From contig CM040100.1 of NCBI GenBank assembly GCA_022496805.1, forward strand, positions 13,235,009 through 13,299,008: 64,000 nt of DNA, given 5' to 3'. The stretch comes from Pohlia nutans. Lineage: Eukaryota > Streptophyta > Bryopsida > Bryales > Mniaceae. Both the position numbers and the translations under genes were made by a program. Each line of letters opens with the position of its first letter. Within the stretch, counting starts at the first letter, position 1. This document shows positions 1-10,328 of the stretch, piece after piece. The notes below the pieces were generated by a model. It was not told the origin of the DNA, did no database searches, and was given only the letters and a program-made list of their open reading frames with translations.

Positions 1-1836
1 GGAAGCATTGTGGCTGTTCTTGGGACAGCTGCACGCACTGCTAATGCTGCCCTTGCGAAAGAGGCCTGGGAGCTTCTTAAAGTTACCGTTGGCTCAGCTC
101 GTGCAGCCAACCCAGCTGCTTACATGGCCTTGGTGCATGCCTTGTCCTCCTCACAGCAGTTTGACGCCGCGTTTCTGACAATTGCTGAGATGCAAAGCCT
201 CTTTGGGACTCCTCAAAACGCAGAGGACTTGGAAATCCTGAGCCCATTCTCCTCCCTGAGGCCTCTTGTGGTTTCACTCTCTCAGTTGGGCCCTGCAGGA
301 CTGGATGGGGTGAGTTCCACTTTGAGTGTTCCTACTCTCTCTCTTCAATTTTTTTAGCATGTTGCAAGCGTAGCAATCTTATGATTTGTCGCTTGGCACC
401 AACCAAGTAGCAAATTTTAGCGGACTGGAATTTATTACTAAATGCCTGCACTGATCAAGTTCTGTCCGTTGGTGCTAACTTCCACTAACTAACTTGCAAC
501 AAATTTACATTCATTTGCATCAGTGAATTTAACTCCTAGATTTTTAACAAGTTGTGCGTGTACCAATGGTTTGAAGTGCTAAATCTGCTTGCACCAACCA
601 AGTAGCAGCAATTAACTAATTTGAATCCGTAACTCTCCAACAGTTACCTTGCAAATGTGGCACACAATAGGTAAGTTAACTTTCAACTAGCTAATGGATC
701 TTAACACCCTAGTTAGCTTTTTGGGCACTACTTGGTTAGTGACGGGAAAGCGGTATCGTCCTCTGGGTTTTGATGATGTACGTTTTTGATGGCAGGCTTA
801 CTTTAAGCTGGCGGAAATGCATAGTAGTGGGCAACCTGTACCTCTAGCGGCCATAAACTGCGTCATACTGGGTTGTGCAAACATATGGGATGCTGACCGT
901 GCATACCAGACTTTCGAATCCATAGATGGCACATTTGGACTGAGACCCGATGTCCATTCTATCAACGCTCTTCTGGAGGCTTTTGGAAAGACTAAAAAGG
1001 TTTGTTTTGATCTGAATTCTCTCAATTAGTACTCGGCAAAGGGTCGCTGTTGGTTTAAGACTTACATCACTCATCAGCGTGGTACTAATTTCTTTCGGCT
1101 GTGTGCAGACGGCTGAAGCAGTTAAGCTGTTCGAGTACTTGAAGGAGTCAGGTGTTACTCCAGATCAGCGGTCTTTTGAGTTGATGATCACCGCTCATGT
1201 TATCAACCGTGATATTCCATCAGCATCTGCCGTTTTCGCTGCCATGGTAAGTGTTTTCTGAAGCTCGTGACTGAACATTTTGTAGTAAAGTGTCTTTTGC
1301 TAGGTGCATGAACAACTTGCCAACGCTATATTTCTTTATAAAGACTGCAGGGGACATGTGTCAAAGCTTTTCACAAGAATTTTCTGAAAGGCCCCGCCTG
1401 TACCAATCAAGTAGCGCCAATTAGCTAACTAGAGTGTGAAGGCCCATTAGCTAGTTGGAAGTTAAAGTAACCTATTTGTGTGTCCAAATAATGGAGAGTT
1501 CCACTTTCAAGTTAGCTAATTACTGCTACTTGGTTGGTGTGGGTGGATAATAATTAACTCCAGTTAGCTAATATTGCTACTTGGTTTAGGCCCATTAAAC
1601 ATCTGAACGAATGTGGTTATCCTGCTTTAATTTTGATCAAATGGCTCTTGCTGCAGATGGATGCTGGTCATATCCCCTGCAGAGAGGTCTTGTTCAGGTT
1701 GTGGAGGCGGTGTCGTCGAGAAGGTGATACGAAGACTTCCCAACATCTTCAGGGATTTTTCAAGAGCTGGGGTTATGCAGATTGCATGGCTTCGGAAGGC
1801 AGGCGCCATCTCATCTCTGCTGCAAAGCAATCTTAA
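1..1836 (+). CDS. PPR protein, At1g26460-like, 3' part (5' end outside window)
   Basis: Exons 1-309 (open at the window edge), 796-999, 1109-1246 and 1657-1836 join in phase 0 with GT/AG borders and end at TAA 1834-1836, giving 276 residues. The protein is a run of helix pairs typical of P-class pentatricopeptide repeats. Examples are AINCVILGCANIWDADRAYQ in exon 2 and LFEYLKESGVTPDQRSFELM in exon 3. The fragment aligns in order with the C-terminal half of Arabidopsis At1g26460 as I remember it, a predicted mitochondrial PPR protein; this includes the RAYQTFESI, ALLEAFGK and INRDIPSA stretches. PPR proteins bind organellar RNA; the target here is unknown. The transit peptide and start codon lie outside the window. 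Introns 1 and 3 carry related MITEs. Exon structure is secure; orthology is a strong inference. Confidence 0.88.
396..741. mobile_element. MITE remnants in intron 1 of the PPR gene
   Basis: A block at about 591-741 starts with CACCAACCAAGTAGC and ends with a degenerate inverse, CACTACTTGGTTAG. A lone copy of the same terminus lies at 396-411. AGTTAGCTAA-type subterminal repeats are shared with the element in intron 3. The target duplication is not clear. The superfamily is not assigned. Confidence 0.55.
1400..1590. mobile_element. MITE in intron 3 of the PPR gene
   Basis: The segment 1400-1540 begins TACCAATCAAGTAGCGCCAA and ends GCTACTTGGTTGGTG, an imperfect terminal inverted repeat of about 15 bp. 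The inner repeats AGCTAACT and AGTTAGCTAA also mirror each other. A further half-terminus (TTGCTACTTGGTTTAGG) follows at about 1572-1590. It belongs to the same family as the remnants in intron 1 of this gene. Confidence 0.6.
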
Positions 1837-2474
1837 TTTGAGCCACGTCAGGCTTGAACAAACAAATAGGTCAGAGAGAAAAACCACTCCAATGTTTTTT
1901 GCAATTGGCCATCCCCCAAGTTGGGATCATAGGTGACGTGGAGCAAGGAGGTGTACTGAATGCTGCGAAGTGAAGGATGCACCTGGAACGGTATTCTGAA
2001 GCACTTCTAAGAACCCTCTGGAAATCATGGCATTTAATCCTGTCAAGGAGTAGAAGGGGAGAAAGATCCCATATGATTCTTAGCTTCACGATTGGTGGTG
2101 ATTCTTGTTGCACGGAAAGAGGCCAAACATCTTTCTGTTCAATTTTGCAGAGAGCAGGGATCAATTTCTCAGCAGATGAATAGACGGAGATTTTACTACT
2201 CACATGACGCCTTGGTGAGTCGCTCATTAGTCACTAATGGTTTTGATAGTTTGCTTGACCCGTTTATTGTAAAAACCATCTACGGTTTGTTATGAGGTTT
2301 ATGTCATGAAGTGAAACTAGAGGCACGAAGTCATGAATCTTGTGACTCGGTTGAGTTTGGGTCTCTATTTTTGAAACGTCATTTATCCAGTACACTTCGT
2401 TCTTGAATGTTTCTGACAGAACCTTTTTGCTACATGGCTAAGCATTCAAGAATCAAGTGCTAAATATTAACCCT
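1837..2474 (+). other. 3' UTR and downstream flank of the PPR gene
   Basis: No ORF here has coding character. The first few hundred bases probably include the 3' UTR, but I could not fix a polyadenylation site. At 2467-2478 the string TTAACCCTTTAACCCC marks the junction with the first TTAA element, and possibly a relic of a second one. Confidence 0.5.
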
Positions 2475-2822
2475 TTAACCCCTAAAGGTTGGACCAATGA
2501 CCGTGGAATCATGCTTTACATGTCACACTCAATTTTACCTGTAAATAATACAAGAATTTAACTTTATATTTTAAGTAGGGAAGCCACGTGTCTACTACAA
2601 ATCATGAATTTTTCATAAATTTTGGTGAAATTTTAAAATTACTATGATTGTTTGAATTGATTGTAAAGAAAATTCATATCAATTACAAAATGTACTAAAA
2701 ATTCCGATTTTTTTACCAACAGTGTAAATTACAATGAAGAAAAGTTTAGTTAATGAAAAGCATCCGTGTATCTAAATTTGGATTTTTTTTCTATACCGTG
2801 GTAATATCCACCAAACTTGTAA

Positions 2823-3238
2823 GAGCAAGTCCAGTAGTTCCAGAACAAATATGTCTGCCAAGCATTAATTTGAGGGCCATTTTTAATTTAGAGGAATGTT
2901 ATACAAGAAGTAGCCCAACAACATTCCTTGAACGAACACCAAGGCAACTTATAAAACAAAGATTTTATGAAAGTAACTTGATGACCTTGAAGGACGGGCC
3001 GGTGAATAGTCTTCAAGCTTGTTATTTAATTGTTGATTGAGCATCTTTGCTTGCTTGGTGTGAGAAATTTGCTTGCGCCAAAGCTTCTTTGGATGGCAGG
3101 GAAACCTCAAACTTTGGCTCCAAAAACTATTATTTAGCGTTAGTGGGTAGTTGATGGGCCAAACTTCGAAGCAAGTGGAGATGACTACACCAAATCTTGG
3201 CGTTGGTCCCTCCAAAACACCTGCTGCTAGGCATGTTC
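2823..3238. mobile_element. MITE with TAA duplication (PIF/Harbinger-like)
   Basis: This 416-bp insertion is flanked by TAA at 2820-2822 and 3239-3241. It has imperfect terminal inverted repeats GAGCAAGTCCAGTAG and GAACATGCCTAGCAG (the second read from the other strand). The empty site is seen in the family P copy at 29.6-31.1 kb, where AAACTTGTAA runs straight into the downstream sequence. A three-base TAA duplication is the known habit of PIF/Harbinger (Tourist) elements. Confidence 0.72.
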
Positions 3239-3327
3239 TAACTGCAATAAAACAATCAGTTTTCAAAGTTTTTCAAAAATTCAAAATGAAGTAGAAACTA
3301 GACTTTGCAAGCTTCAATTTGTCAGTT

Positions 3328-3870
3328 AACCCTTTAACGTCTCGATTCAACATTTTTTTCAAAGAAGCGTTATAAAATGTTTGATGAAAACCAAAAATGG
3401 GGTTGATGGTCAAAGCAAAGTTGTAAATGTCAATGTGAAGATCACATCTGTATGGTTGGATTTATTTTATTTTCATTTAATATTTTTTAATTAATTTTGC
3501 AAGGTTTTCCCTTGAAATTCAATTTAAAATCCCAAATTAGCACAATTTAAAAAAAAATGGTAATGAAATTGGAATAACATGCACTACGCGATGGTATGGT
3601 TTCTATTATTTGATTCTACTTATTTTGGAAAATCATAGTTAATGTCCCACTTCTTGAACTAAGAATGAAACTTGACATAAACCAATTTTGTTGTTTTTCT
3701 AAAAATCATAATAAATTATTTTGAAGATCCAAATTGTACAAAAGATAGTCAACTTGCTTAAGAACCAAGAGAAATTTTGGTAGATGAAAACTGCCCAATT
3801 TGGATGAGAATCAAGCAATTTCAATTTGTGCGTCGTCCATATAGTGGACGCTGGCGCATTAAAGGGTTAA
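3328..3870 (+). mobile_element. TTAA element family A, copy inside family P
   Basis: The ends are TTAACCCTTTAACGTC and GGCGCATTAAAGGGTTAA, with TTAA on both sides; length 543 bp. Related copies lie at 4159, 7672 (partial), 11488, 22483 (reverse), 47493 (reverse) and 49674. A subterminal palindrome CGTCCA-TATAG-TGGACG lies near the 3' end. The empty site is recognisable in the other family P copy, where GTTAATTCAGCTC is continuous. No transposase is encoded. Confidence 0.82.
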
Positions 3871-4158
3871 GCTCAAATGCAATAGAATCCATTTTCATGG
3901 CCTAAATATAGTTTAAGCAGAAAAAGAAAAAAAATCCAAAATACTACATGGTGAATCGTTTTTATAACTATTTTTTAGTTGGGACCCCATATAAAATCTA
4001 AAAATTGTTTGAATGATGTGAATTTAATTTGAAGAGGTGGCATGATCAAGCAAAATCCTTCACAAAAAGAATTGAATGGAAATCATCCACGTAGCATTTG
4101 GAATTGAATAGTCAGTTCCATTCATAAGCCAAATTTTGGTCTAGGCGGCGTTTAGGGG

Positions 4159-4693
4159 TTACCGTCCAAATCCACCACTGATTTCAAAGATGTGTTATAA
4201 AATGTTTGATGAATCACAAAAACGGAGTTGATATATAAAGAAAAGTTGTAAATCTCGATGTGTAGATCGCATTTGTACGTTTGGATTTATCATATATTTT
4301 TATTAATCGTTTAAAGTTAATTTTGCAAGGTTTTCTTTTGAAATTCACTTTAAAATCCCAAATTAACAAATTTTTATCAAAAAAAATGATAATGAATTTG
4401 GAATAATATGCTCTATGAGATGGCCTAATTTCCATTATTTGATTCTATTATTTTGGAATATCATTGTTAAGGTCTCACTTTTTGAACTAACAATGAAACT
4501 TGACATAAAGCAATTTTTTCATTTAAGAAAAATCACAATATCTTATTTTGAAGACCCATATTGTACAAATGGTAGTCAACAAGTACAAGAACCAAAGAAA
4601 ATTTGGTTGGATGAAAATTGTAGATGTAGTCAAAAGAAGGTTTACAGTTTGTTCATCGTCCATTATATGGACGCATGCGCGTCAAAGGGTTAA
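4159..4693 (+). mobile_element. TTAA element family A, copy 2
   Basis: This 535-bp copy begins at the eroded TTAC that ends family P and finishes GCGCGTCAAAGGGTTAA. Its last TTAA (4690-4693) is also the first TTAA of the next element. The subterminal palindrome reads CGTCCATTATATGGACG. It aligns along its length with the copy at 3328-3870. Confidence 0.78.
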
Positions 4694-5260
4694 CCCCTAA
4701 ACGTTCTCACGTTTTTCAGATTTGGCAGTTTTCCAAAGATGCATTATAAAATGCAACTAAGAGGGATATTTTCAAGTTGATGAATGAATAGAAGTTGTAC
4801 ATTATGCACTTTAGATTCTATCCATACAATTAGATTTGCGATTGCTATCACCAATATTTGTGTATTCAATTTCAAACTTAAAATTTAACACTCTTTTGTA
4901 ATATGATTACGAATAAGATATTGACAATCTAATAATGAAATTTGTTGTAATGGGTTGAAATGCAATACTCTAAGTGTAGTGATTTTTGGAGATTTTTTGG
5001 TTGCTTAATTTTAGTAGTCGACTTTTTCAAAAGCACTTTTAGACAAATCTTTGAAATTTTGGGTGGAACACTACAACATGCAATGAGGCATAAAAATTTC
5101 ACAAATCATCCCCTTTCTAATCGGATCACACATGCACGGAGCTAACTTCCCATAAAAGTTTCAATAAAAAATCCACACTGCAAAAAGTGCATGATGGATG
5201 AGAAAACGGACTTCAAATCTGTACATGCAAAATATGCATGGTTGGGCGGTTAGGGGTTAA
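4690..5260 (+). mobile_element. TTAA element family B, copy 1
   Basis: The ends are TTAACCCCTAAACGTTC and GGGCGGTTAGGGGTTAA; length 571 bp. The interior hallmark ATGCATTATAAAATGCAACT is shared with copies at 5553 (reverse), 9752 (reverse), 13125, 26557 (reverse) and 48745. It abuts family A copy 2 through one shared TTAA. No coding potential is visible. Confidence 0.82.
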
Positions 5261-5371
5261 GGTACACCAAGTTGTTACCATTTCGTTTCCAATTCCGATG
5301 GTAGACATTTTTACACCACCAAAACATGAGGGTGGAATTGGAAACATGGTGGTAATAGGTTGGTGTACTTT
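5261..5371. other. Perfect-ended hairpin, miRNA-precursor-like or small MITE
   Basis: GTACACCAA at 5262 pairs with TTGGTGTAC near 5368, and GTTTCCAATTCC pairs with GGAATTGGAAAC. This forms a stem of about 35 bp with roughly 27 matches and a loop of about 37 nt. The hairpin starts directly after the TTAA that ends family B copy 1. Expression is unknown. Confidence 0.5.
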
Positions 5372-5552
5372 AATTTGAACTTGTTCTTTGAGCATTGTCC
5401 AAGGGACAGTGGCTAACGAATATAGAAAGAATTGACACTAGACGGCAGCTAATACCATTCAAAACAATGGTATTACTACAAAAAGTGTTGTTTTCGACAC
5501 TCTTTTTAACATTGTTTTTGACACTTTAGTGTTGCAAACCTGTTCTCTGACA
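5372..5552. other. Short unique spacer
   Basis: No gene is visible. It contains a small perfect hairpin, AATACCATT and AATGGTATT, at about 5450-5476, and repeated GTGTTG/GACACT words. Confidence 0.4.
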
Positions 5553-5888
5553 TTAACTCCTAACAATCCAACCATCCATTTTTTGGACGATTTAAAATTT
5601 TCATCCACGTTTTTCCATCCGTCATGCACTTTTTGTAAGGAAAAAATACTACAAAATTCTATGGCAAGATAGTTTCATGCATGTGTGATCTGATTAGAAA
5701 CAAGATGATTTGTGAAAATTTTATGCCTCGTTTTATATTGCAGTGATTTATCAAAAATTTGGGAGATTTAGTCTAAATGTGCTCTTGAAAAAATAAACTC
5801 ATAAAATTAAGCAACCAAAAAATCTCCAAAAATCACTACACTTAATTTCAACCCATCACAACATTTTAAATATTACATTTCAACCCAT

Positions 5889-6233
5889 TGTTAAAAGTAC
5901 ATTTACCGTGTTAATAATTCCTATTAGAACATGTGTTAGTTATGTACTTTGACAAAGTTGTTAGTTAACAACTTGTAGGTTGCATAGCCGCAGTAGCCGT
6001 CATAGTTGTTGGCATAGCCATTATGGTGGTAATAGCCGTAGTTTTGTAGGTAATTGATTACGTGTGTTCACACTTGGTGTGAATGGTCTAAGTCACTTAG
6101 ACCATTGTATAAGAGCTCAGGAGTGAGGCTCTTGATCACATCTTGATCATACCTCTACGGTTGGGTGGAGAGCTCCAATTTCATTTGCATTAGTAAAACT
6201 CCTATCTTCATTGACACCTCTTGTTTTTCTACA
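5889..6233 (+). mobile_element. Solo LTR, probably of an LTR retrotransposon
   Basis: This 345-bp block begins TGTTAAAAG and ends TTTCTACA, giving the TG...CA ends of an LTR. It is flanked by the five-base duplication CCCAT (5884-5888 and 6234-6238). It interrupts family B sequence that is continuous in other copies. TATAAGAG at about 6109 could be the LTR TATA box. No internal retrotransposon domain flanks it, so recombination to a solo LTR is inferred. A Copia origin is possible but not shown. Confidence 0.78.
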
Positions 6234-6268
6234 CCCATTACAACAAATTTCATCCACAGACTGTCAAT

Positions 6269-6622
6269 AGAGTTATCTGTAAAGTCGCAAAACATTTCCT
6301 CAAGAAGAAAGACAACGCATAACTGGTGTATTAGTTTAAAAGGTGGCAAAAACGAGTTTTGGTTTTTTTTTTCCGACCAATCGCAACGCTCTACGTTGTT
6401 AGGGAGATTCAAACCTTGCACTAAACCAATGCAAGAGAAGCTCTCCCACACCGCACTCAAGTTCCCAACATGGAATCTAACCGTGCCGCCACACCAACCC
6501 TCATGTTCACCTAAAGCAAGTGTTTGGTGGCATGTGACTGGCAAGTATAGAAAATACTATTTGAAGGTTGCAAATTCCGGCTAGAAGACACGATACCCGC
6601 CTTTTACTTTACGGATAACTCT
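6269..6622. mobile_element. MITE with AAT duplication, copy 1
   Basis: The 354-bp element has terminal inverted repeats AGAGTTATCTGTAAA and TTTACGGATAACTCT. It is flanked by AAT at 6266-6268 and 6623-6625. The uninterrupted target (GTCAATATCTT) is seen in other family B copies. A sister copy lies at 8262-8588 and is also flanked by AAT. A three-base duplication fits PIF/Harbinger-like transposition, but AAT is not that family's usual TWA, so the superfamily is left open. Confidence 0.75.
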
Positions 6623-6796
6623 AATATCTTATTCTTAATTAAATTACAAAATATTTTTGAATTTCAAATTTCATATTTTATACAAAAATGTCGGTGATAG
6701 CAATTGCAAATTTAACCATATATATAGAATCTAAAATTTATAATGTACAACTTTTATTCATACATCAAGTTCAAAATATCCCTTTTAGTTGCATTT

Positions 6797-7613
6797 TTAA
6801 CCCCTAAGCGTCCCTAGTTTTTTTGGGCTTAAAATCATCATTGCTTTTGATGTGTTATAGGTCTAAATGTAAGTGAGGTATAGGAATCTCAACCGTACAA
6901 TCTTGTAATATACATGTTGTAGATTATGTGGATTAAATTTGGAGTCATTTGGCCATATAGATTGCAAGATCATAGTGTTTTAGTGTAAAAAAAGGATGCT
7001 GAAATTTTCCTAGCGACACAGTTAGAGGTGAAATTCGTTTTCCAAATTACTCAAATGAAAAAACTTTCAACTATAAAGTAGTTCAAAATCATCATATAAA
7101 CACATTAGTACCAGAAAAACTCATTGAAAAAATTTAATGTGCCCTAGAATGGCCTTGCAATGTCAAAAAGTAGCCCAAAAAGTGACCGATTCAACCCAAA
7201 AAGCAAAAAGTGTCCAAACTAGACCCGTGCACTAAAACGACTCCCAAAAATTCAAAACAACATGGATTGACATGAAAAGTTTACCATGCTAACTAGACTT
7301 CAAGGGAAATCCAAACCAATAATTTTTTTATATTGAAAAATCTCCCGAAGTTGCAGCCATCAAAATGCACAAAAATTGTCCAAAAAAAAGATACCTACTT
7401 TCAAATGATCACAAAAATTCAATACATCTTGGATTGATCTGAAATTTTTACCACTCATTCCATACATCATTGGAGGAGGGGGGGGGGGGGGGGGGGGGGG
7501 GGGTTTGAAAATTCCATTAAAATTGGACACTTTTGCAAAAGTTACAGCTCTTCAAAGGTGAATGTACCCCAAAAAATGTTCAAAATATGAACGTTGGGAC
7601 GGTTAGGGATTAA
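6797..7613 (+). mobile_element. TTAA element family D
   Basis: The 817-bp element has ends TTAACCCCTAAGCGTCCC and GGGACGGTTAGGGATTAA, matching at 16 of 18 positions as inverted repeats. It lies inside family B copy 2, where the intact target GCATTTTATAATGCATC is known from other copies. It carries a G homopolymer near 7479-7503. No other copy was seen in the window and no ORF of note is present. Confidence 0.78.
7479..7503 (+). repeat. Poly-G tract of about 25 nt
   Basis: An uninterrupted run of about 25 G follows GGA. It lies inside family D. The exact length is uncertain in any assembly, and such a tract could fold into G-quadruplexes. Confidence 0.85.
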
Positions 7614-7671
7614 TGCATCTTTGCAAAACTACCGAATTTAGAAAGGGATGAGGATATGTAGGGGTTAATGC

Positions 7672-7848
7672 TTAACCCTTTGACACGGCTGCATTTATAT
7701 AATGGGCGACGAACAAATTGCAACCTTTCTCAATACTACATTATGTATAGTTTTCATCCATCCAAATTTCTCTTGGTTCTTGTGCTAGCTAACTATCATT
7801 TCTATAGTATGGATCTTCAAAATAAGACATTGTGATTTTTTGAAAAGT
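7672..7848 (-). mobile_element. Truncated family A TTAA element
   Basis: It starts TTAACCCTTTGACACGGC and follows family A in reverse up to about AAATAAGACATTGTGATT. It then stops, so about two thirds is missing. The TTAA at 7672-7675 lies four bases after the end of family B copy 2. Confidence 0.7.
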
Positions 7849-8261
7849 ATTGAGTACTTGGAACTTATTATGATGATATCACATTCTAGTATATTTGAAA
7901 GTGTGTGCACCTGTGATTGAATACTTTCCACATGTCAACTTTTGAATTCATGTACGTTGGTTACCAAAGAATTGTTGTAAAAGAGTTCTGAGTGTACCTC
8001 CAAGGCTCCAAAAGAACATAGCGATTTTGTGATATGATACAAGGCACCGAAGACTAGTTTTGGATGGAAGGACAATTTTTATTTTTCCTGAAAACATGCA
8101 AAAAGGCAGTTGAAAATCAGTTGTGACCTGAACGAAGACCTGAAAACAACAAAATTTATTAGATCAAAATTTGAGAAGTGTTATGGCAACAGTTATTATT
8201 ATGAGTCTTATTAAATTTTTATTACTTTTAAGAAATTATGTTAGCAAATCCAAGAGAAAAT
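7849..8261. other. AT-rich spacer with a dispersed repeat
   Basis: No gene is visible. The block at about 7905-8005 (ACTTTCCACATG, then AAAAGAGTTCTGAGTGTA) recurs with changes at about 31175-31265. A shorter relative lies near 25685. This is a dispersed repeat of unknown type. Confidence 0.45.
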
Positions 8262-8588
8262 AGAGTTATCCGTAAAATAATTCTAAAAGAGGAAAAGACA
8301 AGAAAGAATTGGTCTTTAAGCTTGAAAGGCGACAAAATGAGTTTTGGCTCTTTTTTTTCTCGACCGATCAAAATGCTCAATGAGATTTGAACCTTGAACC
8401 TCCCTAATGTAAGAGAAGCTCCACAATTTGCACTCAAGTTTCCATGATGGAATCTACAAGTGCGCCCAATTCGGCCCCCAAGTTCCGGGCTTAGCTGTTT
8501 GTGTTTGTGGTGTGCAATCAAGTTTATATTAAGCAAGAAAACATAGGAAAACACATGCCATGACCTTTGTTACTTTATGGATAATTCT
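8262..8588. mobile_element. MITE with AAT duplication, copy 2
   Basis: The 327-bp copy has ends AGAGTTATCCGTAAAA and TTTATGGATAATTCT. AAT flanks it at 8259-8261 and 8589-8591. Interior similarity to the copy at 6269 is clear, for example GAGTTTTGG and AAGAGAAGCTC. Confidence 0.72.
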
Positions 8589-8719
8589 AATGAAATCAAT
8601 GGATTTTGTAAATTTTTGAGATCTGTAGAATAAGTAATGAAATATCAAATTCCAATGTAGAGGCATGTTTATAAATGAGAACAGAGTAGGACACCAGTAT
8701 AGGTGTCTAGGACTACTAA

Positions 8720-8950
8720 CTGAACTCGGTTGTCAGGATCGGCAACTCATGCTGAATTTTTTTTTGGGGGGAGATTTATTTTTCAACAAATGTTAGATTT
8801 TGCAAACAATTATCCTTCCAAATTCACTTTTTCACCATACAAATAGATTTTTTTTGAAAAATAAAATTCCTGAAATTTTGGATTCTCTTCTTATAATTAA
8901 TTTTTTGCGAATGTTGATGACCGACTACAGTATTAAGACTTTCTAGAGTG
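8720..8950. repeat. Dispersed repeat M, copy 1
   Basis: About 230 bp with ordered similarity to 58910-59140. Shared words include TTTTTCAACAAAT, TTTTCACCATACAAA and TAATTAATTTTTG. No inverted termini were recognised. The identity of the repeat is unknown. Confidence 0.55.
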
Positions 8951-9751
8951 CATTTCCATTGATGGGCCTAATTAGAGCACGAAGAATCTTAATTATTTCC
9001 TAGCTTCTTGGACATGAATCTTGAGAGAGCAAGTGCTTTCCACTACAACAATTTGGTCAACTAGCCAACATCTAGTGGCTCTAGTTTTACAAAGTCTAAC
9101 GTTATTCTACTAACTTTTGTGGTTGGGTATACAACTAGTCCAATGATCCAATGGAAACGGATCTTTATTATTGGTACTTATATTTAGACTATGTTCATCA
9201 AGATACATGTGTGTTGGATTTCTCTTAAGACTATATTCTAATTCAAAGTAGGGAATCCATTCTTTTGACGTGCAATGTTAGTCATTTATAGTCAAATATG
9301 TGACTAGTAAAAAATGATTGACTTCTTAGTGTCGAAGATGTCTTTTTGTGATAATCTTATATGTACAATGCTTATGGTTCAAAGGTAGTCAAAGTCTAGA
9401 CTTATGATTGGGACTCAACTACTTCAATTTATAACTTATTCAATACAAAATCCATATAATTTTAGAACGTGTTAGAACTTTCTCAAAATCTACAAAGAAT
9501 TCCGTTGAGCTAAAGGAAATTTTTGGTGCATCAGCTGGGCAAATAAATAGTTTTTGCCGTCCCATATCAGAAAGCCTCAAATGAATGGTAAATTGTTTTT
9601 CAACATGTTTCAAAATTTGATAATTTAAATAGTAATAATTCGAAAGAAAATAAAAATTATAATTATAAGATTTATTTATTCATATATTCATTAATTGTTT
9701 TGACAACAAAAAATTGTATCATGGTATATTTCTCCAAAAATGACATTCATG
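8951..9751. other. Intergenic, nothing recognised
   Basis: AT-rich, low-complexity-leaning sequence without a credible ORF, RNA gene or repeat that I could match elsewhere in the window. Confidence 0.5.
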
Positions 9752-10328
9752 TTAACCCCTAAACATCCAACCGTCCAAAAAGTGAATGATGTACAAAATC
9801 AAACACAGTTTTTTCATTTGTCATTGACTTTTTGCAGTGTAAATATTTTACTATATATTTTATGGGAAGTTAGCTTCATGCATGTGTGATCCAATTAGAA
9901 AGGGAGTCATTTGTGAATTTTCTATGCAGCATTTCATGTTGTAGTGATTCACCCAAAATTTCGAAGATTTCAGTGTAAAAGTGCTCTTAAAAAAGTCAAC
10001 TCATAAAATTAAGCAACCAAAAAATATCAAAAAATCACTACACTTAGAGTATTACATTTCAACCTATCACAACAAATTTCATTCATAAATTGTCAATATT
10101 TTATTTGGAATCAAATTACAAAAGAATTTTGAATTTTAAGTTGCAAATTTTTTACAAGAATATTGGTGATTGCAATAATAAATCTAACCATATGGATAGA
10201 ATCTAGAATTCATAATGTACAACATTTATTGATATATCAGGTTCAAAACATCCCTCTTAATTGCATTTTATAATGCATCTTTGCAAAACTGCCTAATTTA
10301 GAGAGAGTTATAGGCATTTAGGGGTTAA
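9752..10328 (-). mobile_element. TTAA element family B, copy 3
   Basis: The 577-bp element starts TTAACCCCTAAACATCC and ends GCATTTAGGGGTTAA. It is uninterrupted and served as a reference for dissecting the copy at 5553-7668. The subterminal palindrome is partly eroded (CGTCCAAAAAGTGAATG). Confidence 0.82.

Larger units (their letters stand above)
2475..4162 (+). mobile_element. TTAA element family P, copy 1, with two nested insertions
   Basis: It starts TTAACCCCTAAAGGTTGG and ends GGCGTTTAGGGGTTAC, where TTAC stands for an eroded TTAA. An inverted copy with the same internal sequence lies at 29556-31082. Comparing the two shows that copy 1 holds a MITE at 2823-3238 and a family A element at 3328-3870. 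Removing both leaves about 730 bp, the apparent original size. No protein-coding potential is visible. The TTAA target and CCC-start termini point to piggyBac-type mobilisation by inference. Confidence 0.72.
5553..7668 (-). mobile_element. TTAA element family B, copy 2, with three nested insertions
   Basis: It starts TTAACTCCTAAC and ends TGTAGGGGTTAA. It contains a solo LTR (5889-6233), a MITE (6269-6622) and a family D TTAA element (6797-7613), each with its own target duplication. Subtracting the three insertions and duplications leaves 596 bp, close to the 571-584 bp of intact family B copies. That agreement supports the dissection. Confidence 0.82.

Noticed and set aside
2475..4700. AACCCCTAAA words as interstitial telomere repeats
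   Set aside because: They occur singly at the ends of TTAA elements and in inverted pairs, not in tandem. They are transposon termini.
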